DNA from: Actinoplanes regularis
GTDB taxonomy: Bacteria > Actinomycetota > Actinomycetes > Mycobacteriales > Micromonosporaceae
DNA length: 64,000 nucleotides
Direction: 5' to 3'
Assembly (NCBI RefSeq): GCF_900188005.1
Contig: NZ_FZNR01000004.1
Location: 248,001-312,000 of the forward strand
This document shows positions 8,358-18,543 of this stretch, in pieces; positions within the stretch are counted from its first letter, which is position 1; every line of letters begins with the position of its first letter. A program made the position numbers and the translations under genes. Below the pieces are notes generated by a model. The model was not told the origin of the DNA. It saw nothing but the letters and a program-made list of their open reading frames with translations, and ran no database searches.

Positions 8358-9094
8358 ACCCGTCGGGGGCCGCCGCACGCGACCCGGGGGCCTCGCGCTC
8401 CCAGGGCGAGCGCGAGGGTGCGTTGATGAGCATCGGGGAGGTGCTGGCTCACCTGCGCACGGAGTTCCCCGACACCACGATCTCGAAGTTGCGGTTCCTG
8501 GAGGCGGAGGGTCTGGTCGACCCGCAACGTACCGCCTCCGGGTACCGCAAGTACTCCTGGAACGACGTGGCCCGGCTGCGTTTCGTACTGACCGCCCAGC
8601 GGGACCAGTACCTGCCGCTGCGGGTGATCCGGGAGCAGTTGGACCGGATGGAGCAGGAACCGGTGGTTCCGCAGCGCCCGACGCTGGTGGCGGTCGGCGC
8701 GCAGCGGGCCACCGATCCGGCGGATTCCCGGATCCCGAAGGACGACCTGGTCGAACGGACCGGGATCGACGAGGCGCTGCTGGCCGAGCTGGAGCAGATC
8801 GGTCTGGTCGTGGCGCGCCCGCCGGGCTGGTACGACGCCGACGCGGTGATCATCGTGGAGGCCGTGGCCGGGTTGACCCGGTTCGGTCTGGAGGTGCGTC
8901 ACCTGCGTGCCTTCAAGAACTCGGCGGACCGGGAGGTCGGCCTGTTCACGCAGTTGCTGGCGCCGCTGGCCCGTCAGCAGGACCCCGCGGCCCGCGCCCG
9001 GGCCAGTGACACCGCCCGTGAGCTGCAGGCCCTGTCGCAGCGGCTGCACGCGGCGCTGGTTCGCACCGGCCTGCGCGGCGAACTGGGGCGCTGA
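8354..9094 (+). CDS. ftsR: MerR-type regulator FtsR-like (Rv1828 family)
   Basis: A 246-residue protein with a MerR winged helix (SIGEVLAHLRTEFPDTTISKLRFLEAEGLV, then RTASGYRKYSWNDVARLRFVL). After a linker a second domain follows (DDLVERTGIDEALLAELEQIGLV) with the same layout as Rv1828. FtsR is known in Corynebacterium as an activator of ftsZ; transfer of that role is inference. GTG 8354 overlaps the FHA stop and has GAGGGCGG just before it. A shorter product from ATG 8426 also has a ribosome site (GAGGG). Confidence 0.85.
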   Translation: MNPSGAAARDPGASRSQGEREGALMSIGEVLAHLRTEFPDTTISKLRFLEAEGLVDPQRTASGYRKYSWNDVARLRFVLTAQRDQYLPLRVIREQLDRMEQEPVVPQRPTLVAVGAQRATDPADSRIPKDDLVERTGIDEALLAELEQIGLVVARPPGWYDADAVIIVEAVAGLTRFGLEVRHLRAFKNSADREVGLFTQLLAPLARQQDPAARARASDTARELQALSQRLHAALVRTGLRGELGR

Positions 9095-9218
9095 CCCGGT
9101 TCGGCCTACCCTGTGCGGGGTATCCCGCGCGGGGCAGATCGGCTCGGCGTGCGTGTACCGTGCAGGGTAAGGGGCGGGCCGTCTGGGGGCGGCGACAACA
9201 ACGAACACGGAGGCGGCG

Positions 9219-9683
9219 GTGCGCGAGCTGAGCGTGGTCGGGGTTCGGGTGGAGCTGCCCAGCAACCAGCCGATCGTGTTGCTGCGAGAGGTCGATGGTG
9301 ACCGGTACCTGCCGATCTGGATCGGCGCGGTGGAGGCGACCGCGATCGCGTACGAGCAGCAGGGTGTGAAACCGGCCCGGCCGCTCACCCACGATCTGCT
9401 GCGGGACATCCTGGCGGCGTTGCAGCAGCCGCTGAAGGCTGTCGAGATCACCGAGCTGAAGGACAACGTCTTCTACGCCGACCTGCTGATCGGGGAGAAC
9501 CTGCGGGTCTCCGCGCGGCCGAGTGACTCGATCGCGCTGGCGTTGCGGGTGGGTGCGCCGATCCGCTGTGCCGACCAGGTGCTGACCGAGGCCGGCATCG
9601 TCATACCGGACGAGCAGGAGGACGAGGTCGAGAAGTTCCGCGAGTTCCTCGACCAGGTGCGGCCGGAGGACTTCGCCGGCTAG
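9219..9683 (+). CDS. Bifunctional nuclease family protein (DUF151)
   Basis: A 154-residue BFN/DUF151 protein, counterpart of Rv1829. Conserved pieces seen are LPIWIGAVEATAIA, RPLTHDLLRDIL and ARPSDSIALALRVGAPI. Plant and Thermotoga relatives bind or cleave nucleic acid; the activity of actinobacterial members is little known. The GTG start follows GGAGG by about 7 bases. The 124-base gap upstream contains a spaced inverted repeat (TACCCTG at 9107, CAGGGTA at 9163), which may help separate this gene from the MerR gene before it. Confidence 0.88.
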   Translation: MRELSVVGVRVELPSNQPIVLLREVDGDRYLPIWIGAVEATAIAYEQQGVKPARPLTHDLLRDILAALQQPLKAVEITELKDNVFYADLLIGENLRVSARPSDSIALALRVGAPIRCADQVLTEAGIVIPDEQEDEVEKFREFLDQVRPEDFAG

Positions 9684-9848
9684 CGGCGGTGCTGAGAGTT
9701 ACGGCGTGTCGGCGTGTCGCTCGTCCGAACGCGGCGTGTCGTGCCGTTACCTCCATGTTTCGCCAGCGAGTGAGATATACGCTCGTGAAGTCCAGGTGAA
9801 CCGGCACCGCCCAGATTGTTTGATCATGGGCAGCGGGGAGGTAGTCGC

Positions 9849-10386
9849 GTGCACGAGCAGCCTCTTGAGGGCCCACTCGTCGGCGAGGACGGCTCGGTCG
9901 GCTATCGCGGGGTGACGGCCTGCCAGGCGGTGGGTATCAGCTACCGGCAACTCGACTACTGGGCGCGCACCACCCTGGTGGTGCCGAGCGTGCGGGACGC
10001 CTCCGGCTCCGGCACGTCGCGCCTCTACTCGTTCCGTGACCTGGTCGTTCTGAAGGTCGTCAAGCGCCTGCTGGACGCCGGGGTCTCGCTGCAGAACATC
10101 CGCCGGGCGATCGACACGCTCCGTTCACACGGGGTCGAGGATCTGGCCGGGATCACGCTGATCTCGGACGGCACCACGGTCTACGAGTGCCGCTCCCCGG
10201 AGGAGGTCGTCGACCTGCTGCAGGGTGGCCAGGGCGTGTTCGGCATCGCGATCGGCGGTGCGTTCAAGGAGATCCAGGGTTCGCTGTCGCATCTGCCCGC
10301 CGAGCCGGCCGCGCCGCAGCCGGTGGGTCAACTGCCCGAGGAACCCGCCGCGGGTGACGAACTCGCGGCCAGGAGGGCTCGCCGGC

Positions 10387-10397
<11 letters not shown>
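9849..10397 (+). CDS. MerR family regulator (Rv1830-like)
   Basis: A 182-residue regulator with an atypical MerR helix-turn-helix (GYRGVTACQAVGISYRQLDY, then SRLYSFRDLVVLKVVKRLLD) and an effector-like second half containing GITLISDGTTVYEC. It is the last member of the Rv1822-Rv1830 order. The start is taken at GTG 9849 because GGGGAGG lies 6 bases upstream; an earlier in-frame start at 9816 has no ribosome site. The last 11 bases overlap the next gene's GTG (10387), so the UvrA-like ATPase may be translationally coupled to it. That partner is not part of the conserved block as I know it. Confidence 0.85.
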
Positions 10398-12642
<2,245 letters not shown>

Positions 12643-13833
12643 CCAGCGGCGGCGCCTTCCGTACGGCCCGGCTGACCGTACCCGCCACCGCGGTGAGCAG
12701 CATGAACGCCGACAGCGTCCAGATCGCCCCGGTCGGGCCGACCCCGTCGAGCAGGTAGCCGGCGGCGAGCGAACCGATCGGCATCACACCCCAGGTCAGC
12801 GCCATGCCCGCGCTGTTGACCCGGCCGAGCAGCTCGTTGGGGACCAGGGTGACCGCGTAGGCGCCGATCACCACGTTCCACAGCGGGCCGACGAACGCCG
12901 TGACGGCGCCGATCAGGCCCAGCTGCCAGGGCACGACGGCGAACGCGAACAGTGGCAGCAACGCCGCCCACACCCAGTTCACCCCGATGATCACGGTGCG
13001 GGGCTGGAAATGCTTGTGCAGGCGTCCGGCGGCGATCGCGCCGAGCAGCCCGCCGGTGCTGTAGATCCCGAGCATCACCCCGATCGTGGCCGGGCTCGCG
13101 CCCTGCTTGCCGGCGAGCACCACCAGGACCAGGACCAGCGCCCGGAAGGTCAGGTTGCTGGCGGCGACGAGCAGGATCCCGGTGCGGATCAGCGGATGGC
13201 GCCAGACCCAGCGCAGGCCCTCCATCGCCGATCGCAACACCGGCTCCCGGGGCGGGTTCTCGCTGTTGAGATCCCGGCGCACCCAGAGCAGGGCGATGGC
13301 CGCGAGCAGATAGGTGACGGCGTCCACCAGGAACGGCCACGCGCGCCCGGCGGCGAACAGCGCTCCGCCGATCGGCGGCCCGGCCAGGGTCGCGCCCCGG
13401 CTGCGGGCCTCGTTGTTCGCTATCGCGGTGGCCAGCTGCTCGGGCTCGACGACCCGCGGGAGGGCGGCACGCTCGGCGAGATCGAAGAACGCGAAGCACA
13501 TTCCCTGTACGAACGCGACCACGCACAGCTGGGCGACGGTCAACCGGCCGGACCAGATCGCGAGCGGCACCGTGATGATCGACAGCGCCGCCAGCAGCTC
13601 GCTGACGAGCAGGATGCGATGCCGGTTCCAGCGGTCGACGAGGGCTCCGGCGGGCAGGTTGCCGATCAGGAACGGCAGGGTGCCGGCCGCGCCGACCAGG
13701 CCGGCGTCCTTCGCGGAGCCGGTGGTCGCCAGGACCAGCAGGGGAGTGGCCGTGCTGGTGATCGAGGCGCCGAGGGCGGAGACCATCTGGCCGGCCCAGA
13801 GGGCGGTGAAGTCCCGGTTGCGCCAGAGAGCGG

Positions 13834-14427
13834 TCATGACGGGCTCCCGGCCGGCTTCTCCTCGGGCGTCTCCACCGTGGAGGGGAACGCGTTGAAGAGG
13901 ACGGTGATGTGCCGGGCGCCGGGTGTGTCCTCGCCGGGCCCTCGATGCCAGCGTTTGAGGAAGGCGATGTACTCCTCGCCGAACTGTTTGAGCTCCTCCG
14001 GGGTGAGCCGGGTGCCGCCGTAGGAGTGCATGACGGCCTCGGCCCATTCGCTGTAGGTCTCCCGGTCGCGCAGGTAGTCCTCGAGTTCCTGCTTGCCGCG
14101 GTCGAACCACTGCCGGCTGACCTCCTCGGCGGCCGCGGCCACCTCGGGGTCGTCGGAGCGGCGGGGCAGCCGCAGGTCCTGAGGGACGGCACGCCAGTAC
14201 CTGCGGCGCCCCGCCGACCGTCCCGCGTCCTCCTCGATGAACCCGAACCGGGCGAGTTGGCGCAGGTGGTAGCTGGTCGCGCCGCGATCGGTGCGGAACT
14301 CGGCGGCCAGCTCGGCCGAGGTCGCGGGGCCCTCCCGCTGCAGCCTGGTCAGCATCCGCTGGCGCAGCGAGTGGGCGAGGGCCTTGAGCGCGTCCACATC
14401 GAGGACGCGCGGCTCATTCCGGGTCAT
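13834..14427 (-). CDS. ArsR-type helix-turn-helix repressor
   Basis: A 197-residue protein. A winged helix in the first 90 residues (ALKALAHSLRQRMLTRLQ, TSAELAAEFRTDRGATSYHLRQLARFGFI) is of the ArsR/PadR-like HTH_20 type. A longer C-terminal helical part follows that is not metal-site-like, so a small-molecule effector is more likely than a metal. It is coupled to the MFS gene, a classic repressor-pump pair. The ATG starts 7 bases after a TATCTT -10 element and has no ribosome site, so the transcript is probably leaderless. A strong inverted repeat covers the promoter, which suggests self-repression. Confidence 0.88.
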   Translation of the reverse strand: MTRNEPRVLDVDALKALAHSLRQRMLTRLQREGPATSAELAAEFRTDRGATSYHLRQLARFGFIEEDAGRSAGRRRYWRAVPQDLRLPRRSDDPEVAAAAEEVSRQWFDRGKQELEDYLRDRETYSEWAEAVMHSYGGTRLTPEELKQFGEEYIAFLKRWHRGPGEDTPGARHITVLFNAFPSTVETPEEKPAGSPS

Positions 14428-14434
14428 GTATGAG

Positions 14435-14468
14435 AAGATATCTATGCAAAGAATTCTTCGCAATAGAT
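14435..14468 (-). promoter_or_regulatory. Promoter and operator of the ArsR-MFS operon
   Basis: On the minus strand TTGCGA (14463-14458), a 17-base spacer and TATCTT (14440-14435) form a promoter that ends 7 bases before the ArsR ATG. An inverted repeat from 14440 to 14468 spans it. Its core is the 18-base TGCAAAGAATTCTTCGCA (14445-14462, one mismatched pair), with outer arms ATCTAT and ATAGAT. RNA polymerase and a bound repressor could not occupy this site together. Confidence 0.7.
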
Positions 14469-14503
14469 GCGGCGCCGCCCGGGGAGAGGGTGGGCGGCGC
14501 CGC
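14469..14503 (-). terminator. Hairpin after asnB
   Basis: GCGGCGCCGCCC and GGGCGGCGCCGC form a perfect 12-bp stem with an 11-base loop. It begins 13 bases past the asnB stop and is placed to end asnB transcription just before the ArsR promoter. There is no run of T, which is usual for high-GC actinobacteria. Confidence 0.65.
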
Positions 14504-14515
14504 GGTACGGGAGGC

Positions 14516-16417
14516 TCAATGAGCCGTGAGGTGCTGCTCCGGCCGGGCAACCGTGATGCTGCGCTCCACATTGATCGCGTGCCACAGACAGAACATCGCG
14601 ACCGTCCACACCTTGCGCGACCGGTCCGCCGTCCCGGCCCGGTGCTCGGCGAGCAGACCGCGGGCATAGTCGAGGTCGAGCAGGTGACCGGTCTGCGAGG
14701 TGGCCAGCAGGTGATCCACCCAGTCGCCGATCACCCCGCGCAGCCACAACCGGGTCGGCGTGGGGAAGCCCAGCTTGGCGCGGTCGCGCACGGACTCCGG
14801 TACGACGCCGCGCATCGCCTCACGCAGCGCGGCCTTGGTGGTGCGGGACCCGGCCGGCAGCTTCAGCTCGGTCGACAGGCCCGCCGCGGCGGCGTAGACC
14901 TGCTGATCCAGGAACGGCACGCGCAGCTCCAGGCTGTGCGCCATCGACATCCGGTCCGCCTTGACCAGGATGTCGCCGGGCAGCCAGGTGTGCAGGTCCA
15001 CGTACTGCATGGACGCGACCTCGTCCACGTCGGCGGTCTCGGCGTACAACCGGGAGGTGATCGCCGTGTGCGGCTCGGCGGTGAACCGCATGATCCGCGC
15101 CTTCTCCGCCGGATCGAAGATCCGGGCGTTGCCGTAGTAGCGCTGCTCGATCGGGGTGGTCCCGCGCTCCAGGAACGAGCGGCCCTTCACCCCCTCGGGC
15201 AGTACGTGCGCGAGCTGCTTCAGCCCCCGTTTGACACCCTGCGGCAGCCGGTCCACCCCGGCCAGCGACAGCGGCTCGCGGTAGATCGTGTACCCGCCGA
15301 ACAGCTCGTCCGAGCCCTCGCCGGACAGGACCACGGTGACGTACCGGGACGCGGTGCGGGCCAGGAAGTAGAGCGGGATCAGCGACGGGTCGGCCACCGG
15401 ATCGTCCAGCAGTTCGACGATCCGTGGCAGCTCGGCGAGAACCTGCTCGTCGGTGACGACCGTCGGGGTCAGCGGAACCCCCAGCTGCCGGGCGGTGTCC
15501 TCGGCGATCTCGATCTCCGAGTACCCGTCGGCCGCGAACCCGGCCGTGAACGCGTGGATCCCCGGCCGCGCCTCGGCCGCGAGCGCGGTGATCGCGGACG
15601 AGTCGACCCCGCTGGACAGGAACGTACCGACCGGGACCTCGGCGTGCAGGTGCTTGCGGACACTCGCCCGCAGCGCGTCCTGGATCGCCTGGTGGGCGAC
15701 CTCCGGCTGCAGCCGCAGCGGCCGCAGCGACGGCCGGAACCAGCGGTGCTCGCGGACCCCGCCACCGGGCGTCCAGACCAGACGGTGCCCCGGCGGCAGG
15801 CGGCGGATGTGCCGGTGCAGGGTCCGCGGATCCGGAACATACTGGTACGTCAGATAGTGGCTGACCGAGTCGAGATCGAGCGCCCCGCCGGCCGGCGCGG
15901 CGAACCGGTCCAGCGCCTTGCGCTCGCTCGCCAGCCACAGCCCGTCCGCGGTCTCGAGCAGATAGAGCGGCTTGATCCCGAACGCGTCCCGGGCGGCGTG
16001 CACGGTGCCGGTCCGGTGGTCGTAGGCGACGAACGCGAACATGCCGCGCAGCCGGGGCAGCGCCGCCTCACCCCAGTAGTGGAACGCGGCCGCCAGGACC
16101 TCGGTGTCCCCCTCGGTGGCGAAGGTCGCGTTGTGCTCGCGGATCAGGTCGGCCCGCAACTCCCGGTAGTTGTAGATCTCGCCGTTGAAGACGACCGACC
16201 ACCGATCGGCGTAGCGCAGCGGCTGCACCGAGTGCTCCCGATCGATGATCGCGAGCCGGTTGAAGCCCAGCGCGTACCCGTCCCCGTACTCGAGTTGCGT
16301 GTCGTCCGGACCCCGGTGCCGCATGCTCTGTAACGCGGCCGCGAACGCCGCGGTCGTCGCCTCGTCGACCGGCCCAGCGTCGGACCGGCTGCTGAAGTAC
16401 GCACTCAGACCACACAT
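14516..16417 (-). CDS. asnB: Asparagine synthase (glutamine-hydrolysing)
   Basis: A 633-residue enzyme that makes asparagine from aspartate, ATP and glutamine. The N-terminal glutaminase starts MCGLSAYF, so Cys2 is the nucleophile, and continues with RHRGPDD and FNGEIYNYRELR. The synthetase half carries the ATP-pyrophosphatase loop LSSGVDSSAI and later LSGEGSDELFGGY. Length agrees with actinobacterial AsnB. I chose ATG 16417 because the processed protein must begin at Cys2 and GAGGGGG lies 5 bases upstream; the longer frame from 16507 would bury the cysteine. The ribosome site lies inside a hairpin. Confidence 0.93.
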   Translation of the reverse strand: MCGLSAYFSSRSDAGPVDEATTAAFAAALQSMRHRGPDDTQLEYGDGYALGFNRLAIIDREHSVQPLRYADRWSVVFNGEIYNYRELRADLIREHNATFATEGDTEVLAAAFHYWGEAALPRLRGMFAFVAYDHRTGTVHAARDAFGIKPLYLLETADGLWLASERKALDRFAAPAGGALDLDSVSHYLTYQYVPDPRTLHRHIRRLPPGHRLVWTPGGGVREHRWFRPSLRPLRLQPEVAHQAIQDALRASVRKHLHAEVPVGTFLSSGVDSSAITALAAEARPGIHAFTAGFAADGYSEIEIAEDTARQLGVPLTPTVVTDEQVLAELPRIVELLDDPVADPSLIPLYFLARTASRYVTVVLSGEGSDELFGGYTIYREPLSLAGVDRLPQGVKRGLKQLAHVLPEGVKGRSFLERGTTPIEQRYYGNARIFDPAEKARIMRFTAEPHTAITSRLYAETADVDEVASMQYVDLHTWLPGDILVKADRMSMAHSLELRVPFLDQQVYAAAAGLSTELKLPAGSRTTKAALREAMRGVVPESVRDRAKLGFPTPTRLWLRGVIGDWVDHLLATSQTGHLLDLDYARGLLAEHRAGTADRSRKVWTVAMFCLWHAINVERSITVARPEQHLTAH

Positions 16418-16421
16418 GACG

Positions 16422-16448
16422 GCCCCCTCGTTTTCCGTTCGAGGGGGC
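16422..16448 (-). promoter_or_regulatory. Hairpin masking the asnB ribosome-binding site
   Basis: GCCCCCTCG (16422-16430) and CGAGGGGGC (16440-16448) pair perfectly over 9 bases with a 9-base loop. In the asnB mRNA the GAGGGGG ribosome site is the downstream arm, so the folded leader would hide it. This suggests translational control, though no ligand-binding fold beyond the hairpin is visible. A coincidental match remains possible. Confidence 0.55.
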
Positions 16449-16457
16449 GACCGTAGG

Positions 16458-16470
16458 TTCACTCTGTGAA
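16458..16470. promoter_or_regulatory. TTCAC-TCT-GTGAA inverted repeat upstream of asnB
   Basis: A perfect 5-bp inverted repeat with a 3-base spacer, just upstream of the asnB leader hairpin, where the asnB promoter should lie. It is a candidate site for a GntR-like or other dimeric regulator. No clear -35/-10 pair could be assigned. Confidence 0.35.
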
Positions 16471-16573
16471 GAACCTGTGCGGTTCCTGCACGCTTCTTCC
16501 CTCCCACCGTTTCACCCAGAACTTCTTCACCGGATCCTCACAATCCCTCGGCCGCGGGCCGGCCGGACGCACA

Positions 16574-16735
16574 TCACGAGATCCAGCTCTTGACGAGCGT
16601 GATCACCGCAACCACCACTCCGGCGGCCTCGACGACCAACAGGACGGTGCCCCGGCTCGGCCTTCGCCATCGACGCTTGCGGCCGACTACGGAATCACTG
16701 TCGACACTGTCGTCATCGGGTTGTGGCACGGTCAT
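16574..16735 (-). CDS. Small single-pass membrane protein
   Basis: A 53-residue ORF with an acidic start (MTVPQPDDDSVDSD), a basic patch (GRKRRWRRPSRG) and one hydrophobic helix (TVLLVVEAAGVVVAVITLV) near the C-terminus. The charge pattern suggests a tail-anchored inner-membrane peptide. GAAGGA lies about 4 bases before the ATG. It overlaps a shorter upstream ORF (16713-16799) by 23 bases in another frame, so the two may be coupled. No family is recognised. It could still be a chance frame, but the ribosome site and helix favour a real gene. Confidence 0.5.
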   Translation of the reverse strand: MTVPQPDDDSVDSDSVVGRKRRWRRPSRGTVLLVVEAAGVVVAVITLVKSWIS

Positions 16736-16799
16736 CGTCCTTCTCACCCTGAGGGGGCGACAACGGTGCCACGGAGCCGCAGTAACGGCTAAAGTCCAT
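16713..16799 (-). CDS. Very short ORF (28 residues) with strong ribosome site
   Basis: The ORF runs MDFSRYCGSVAPLSPPQGEK and eight more residues. AGGAG sits 6 bases before its ATG, one of the better ribosome sites in the window. It ends inside the start region of the 53-residue membrane ORF, which suggests a leader peptide or coupled small gene. No similarity is recognised. The evidence is the ribosome site and arrangement only. Confidence 0.35.
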   Translation of the reverse strand: MDFSRYCGSVAPLSPPQGEKDDDRATTR

Positions 16800-17136
16800 G
16801 ACAACTCCTAACTCGCAGCACGGGTACGGGAGTCCGGGTGGCGGCCGTTCCAGCGGCTGCCACCCTTCTTGCGCACGTCTGTAGTCACGAGACGAGCTTT
16901 TCGCCAATGTAGACGTGACGCTCACCCTGGAATAGCCGCCTTCAGCTGCGACGTACCTGCTGTCCGATCCGGTGAGCGACGTCGAAACCGCCGTCCAGGT
17001 GCACGTGGCGGCCGGGGGAGACGGCCGGAGCGGCACCCCGAACAGGCTTCTGTTCGACGAAACACCGTCCTATCGGGATTCACCTATTCGGGCTACAGAT
17101 GGGACAGGGCCGGCCTCCCGTGGCCATCATGGGACG
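16800..17136. other. Intergenic stretch with an 11-bp hairpin
   Basis: There is no credible protein gene here apart from a possible N-terminal extension of the XRE gene (in-frame GTG at 16972). At 16836-16865 the arms GGGTGGC and GCCACCC, with inner GGCCG and CGGCT parts, form a long stem. On the minus strand it would lie in the 5' leader of the small ORFs. The part from 17060 to 17110 is AT-richer than its surroundings and probably holds the XRE promoter. Confidence 0.4.
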
Positions 17137-18393
17137 GTGTTGACCGCAGAGACGACAGGACCGCCTGACCCTGCATCAGCAGCCGAGGAACCGGACCCCG
17201 CGTCGGTGAGGACGATCGCCGATCTAGGGCGGCAACTGGCACTGCTTCGGCTGACGGCACCCCGCCCGACTCCCGCGCACGAGCCGCTCACCTTGCGGGA
17301 GCTGGCACAGAGCACAGGTATCCCACGCAGCACCCTTGGTAACGCCGAGTCGGGGCGGGTGCTGCCTCGCGCCAGCGTCGTCTACCGGTTCGCCGAAGGA
17401 TGCGGCATCCCACCGGATCAGATTCCACTATGGACTCAGGCGAGAAACCGGATCGCCCACGCCGCCCGATATCGGCGTCGCGAAAATCAATTCAAAGCCG
17501 CACAGATTGTCGTCGAGCGCCTCGCCCATCACTCCGAGCGAGCTTCGCTGCAGGCGGTCTTCGATTTCCTCAGCGCCGAATCACTCGACGTCACCGGAGG
17601 CAACCTCGGCAAGGTCCTGGACGCACTCCCATCCGACCGATGCACCCGATACCTCGCCGACATGCCGACCGAAGCGGCCGTCGAATGCTTGCATGCCATG
17701 TCCCCGCAACCGGCCGCCGGGTGTATCGAACAACTGGATACGACCGTGGCCGCCACGCTGCTGCAGGCCGAGGACCCTTCCATGGCGGCCGAGCACCTCC
17801 AGTTGCTCGGCACCTACACCGTTCGGCAACTGCTTCCCCGCATGCCGGTGCCCGTCCTGTCGCAGCGGCTCGTGCTGATGCCACGCCACGAAGCGGAAAT
17901 CCTGGTGGCGAAGATGCCCGCGGACTGGACCGGCTCGCTGATCGCCGATGCCGCCGTACCGGTCGCGCTGGCCGCCGATCTACTGTTCACGCTCGACCAC
18001 AGCGCCAGTCTGCGACTCATCGACTCACTGCCGATCTCCCGCAGGGCGAACCTGATGGCGTTCATGAACGCCGACCCGGCCGCCGGGCTGCTCGGCAGTC
18101 TCTCGGACTCCCAGCTGAGAGAAACCATGGCAGCGATCCCCGATGCCAGGGCATCGCAGATAATCAGGAGCCTTCCGCACGCGAAAGCGGTGACCCTGCT
18201 GTCAGCCATCTCCGCCACCGACGGCGCGGCGTTGCTGGCCGAACTACCGCCTGCCGCGGCGGCCGACATCCTGATCGGGCTGGGTCCCGGCCCCCGCACC
18301 GCGCTCCTGGGTGCCATGACGGAACCACAGCGTACGGAGGCGGCGATCGCGCTCGTGCCGGCCTCGATCAGGCAAGGACCACCCAGCGGGTGA
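17137..18393 (+). CDS. XRE-type DNA-binding protein fused to MgtE_N-like helical repeats
   Basis: About 418 residues. After a short acidic leader comes a Cro/C1-type helix-turn-helix (LTLRELAQSTGIPRSTLGNA). From about residue 140 to the end the protein is a series of imperfect helical repeats with the rhythm LP...A..LL..M (for example LPSDRCTRYLADMPTEAAVE and LPPAAAADILIGLG). These resemble the superhelical N domain of MgtE magnesium channels. There is no membrane segment. The protein may bind DNA and use the superhelix to sense a ligand or partner. I start it at GTG 17137 because codons before it are AT-rich and unlike coding sequence; a longer form from GTG 16972 is possible. I know no named family with this combination. 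Confidence 0.7.
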   Translation: MLTAETTGPPDPASAAEEPDPASVRTIADLGRQLALLRLTAPRPTPAHEPLTLRELAQSTGIPRSTLGNAESGRVLPRASVVYRFAEGCGIPPDQIPLWTQARNRIAHAARYRRRENQFKAAQIVVERLAHHSERASLQAVFDFLSAESLDVTGGNLGKVLDALPSDRCTRYLADMPTEAAVECLHAMSPQPAAGCIEQLDTTVAATLLQAEDPSMAAEHLQLLGTYTVRQLLPRMPVPVLSQRLVLMPRHEAEILVAKMPADWTGSLIADAAVPVALAADLLFTLDHSASLRLIDSLPISRRANLMAFMNADPAAGLLGSLSDSQLRETMAAIPDARASQIIRSLPHAKAVTLLSAISATDGAALLAELPPAAAADILIGLGPGPRTALLGAMTEPQRTEAAIALVPASIRQGPPSG

Positions 18394-18543
18394 CCCTCGC
18401 TCGAAGACCGGGCCGAACCGAGGATGCGATCACGCCGAATGAGTGGGATCGGCCGCGACCGCGGCTGCGGTACCGTCGTCCGCGCCGCACCGGCCGACCG
18501 AGGCTTCCGTGCCCTCCGGTGAACCACCCAGGAAAGGTGCCCC

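Noticed and set aside
14291..16333. A 680-codon frame on the plus strand opposite asnB
   Set aside because: It mirrors asnB and carries no recognisable domain; asnB motifs are complete on the other strand.
16972..17136. Extra 55 N-terminal codons of the XRE gene from GTG 16972
   Set aside because: Codons near 17060-17105 are AT-rich and unlike coding sequence of this genome; kept only as an alternative start.
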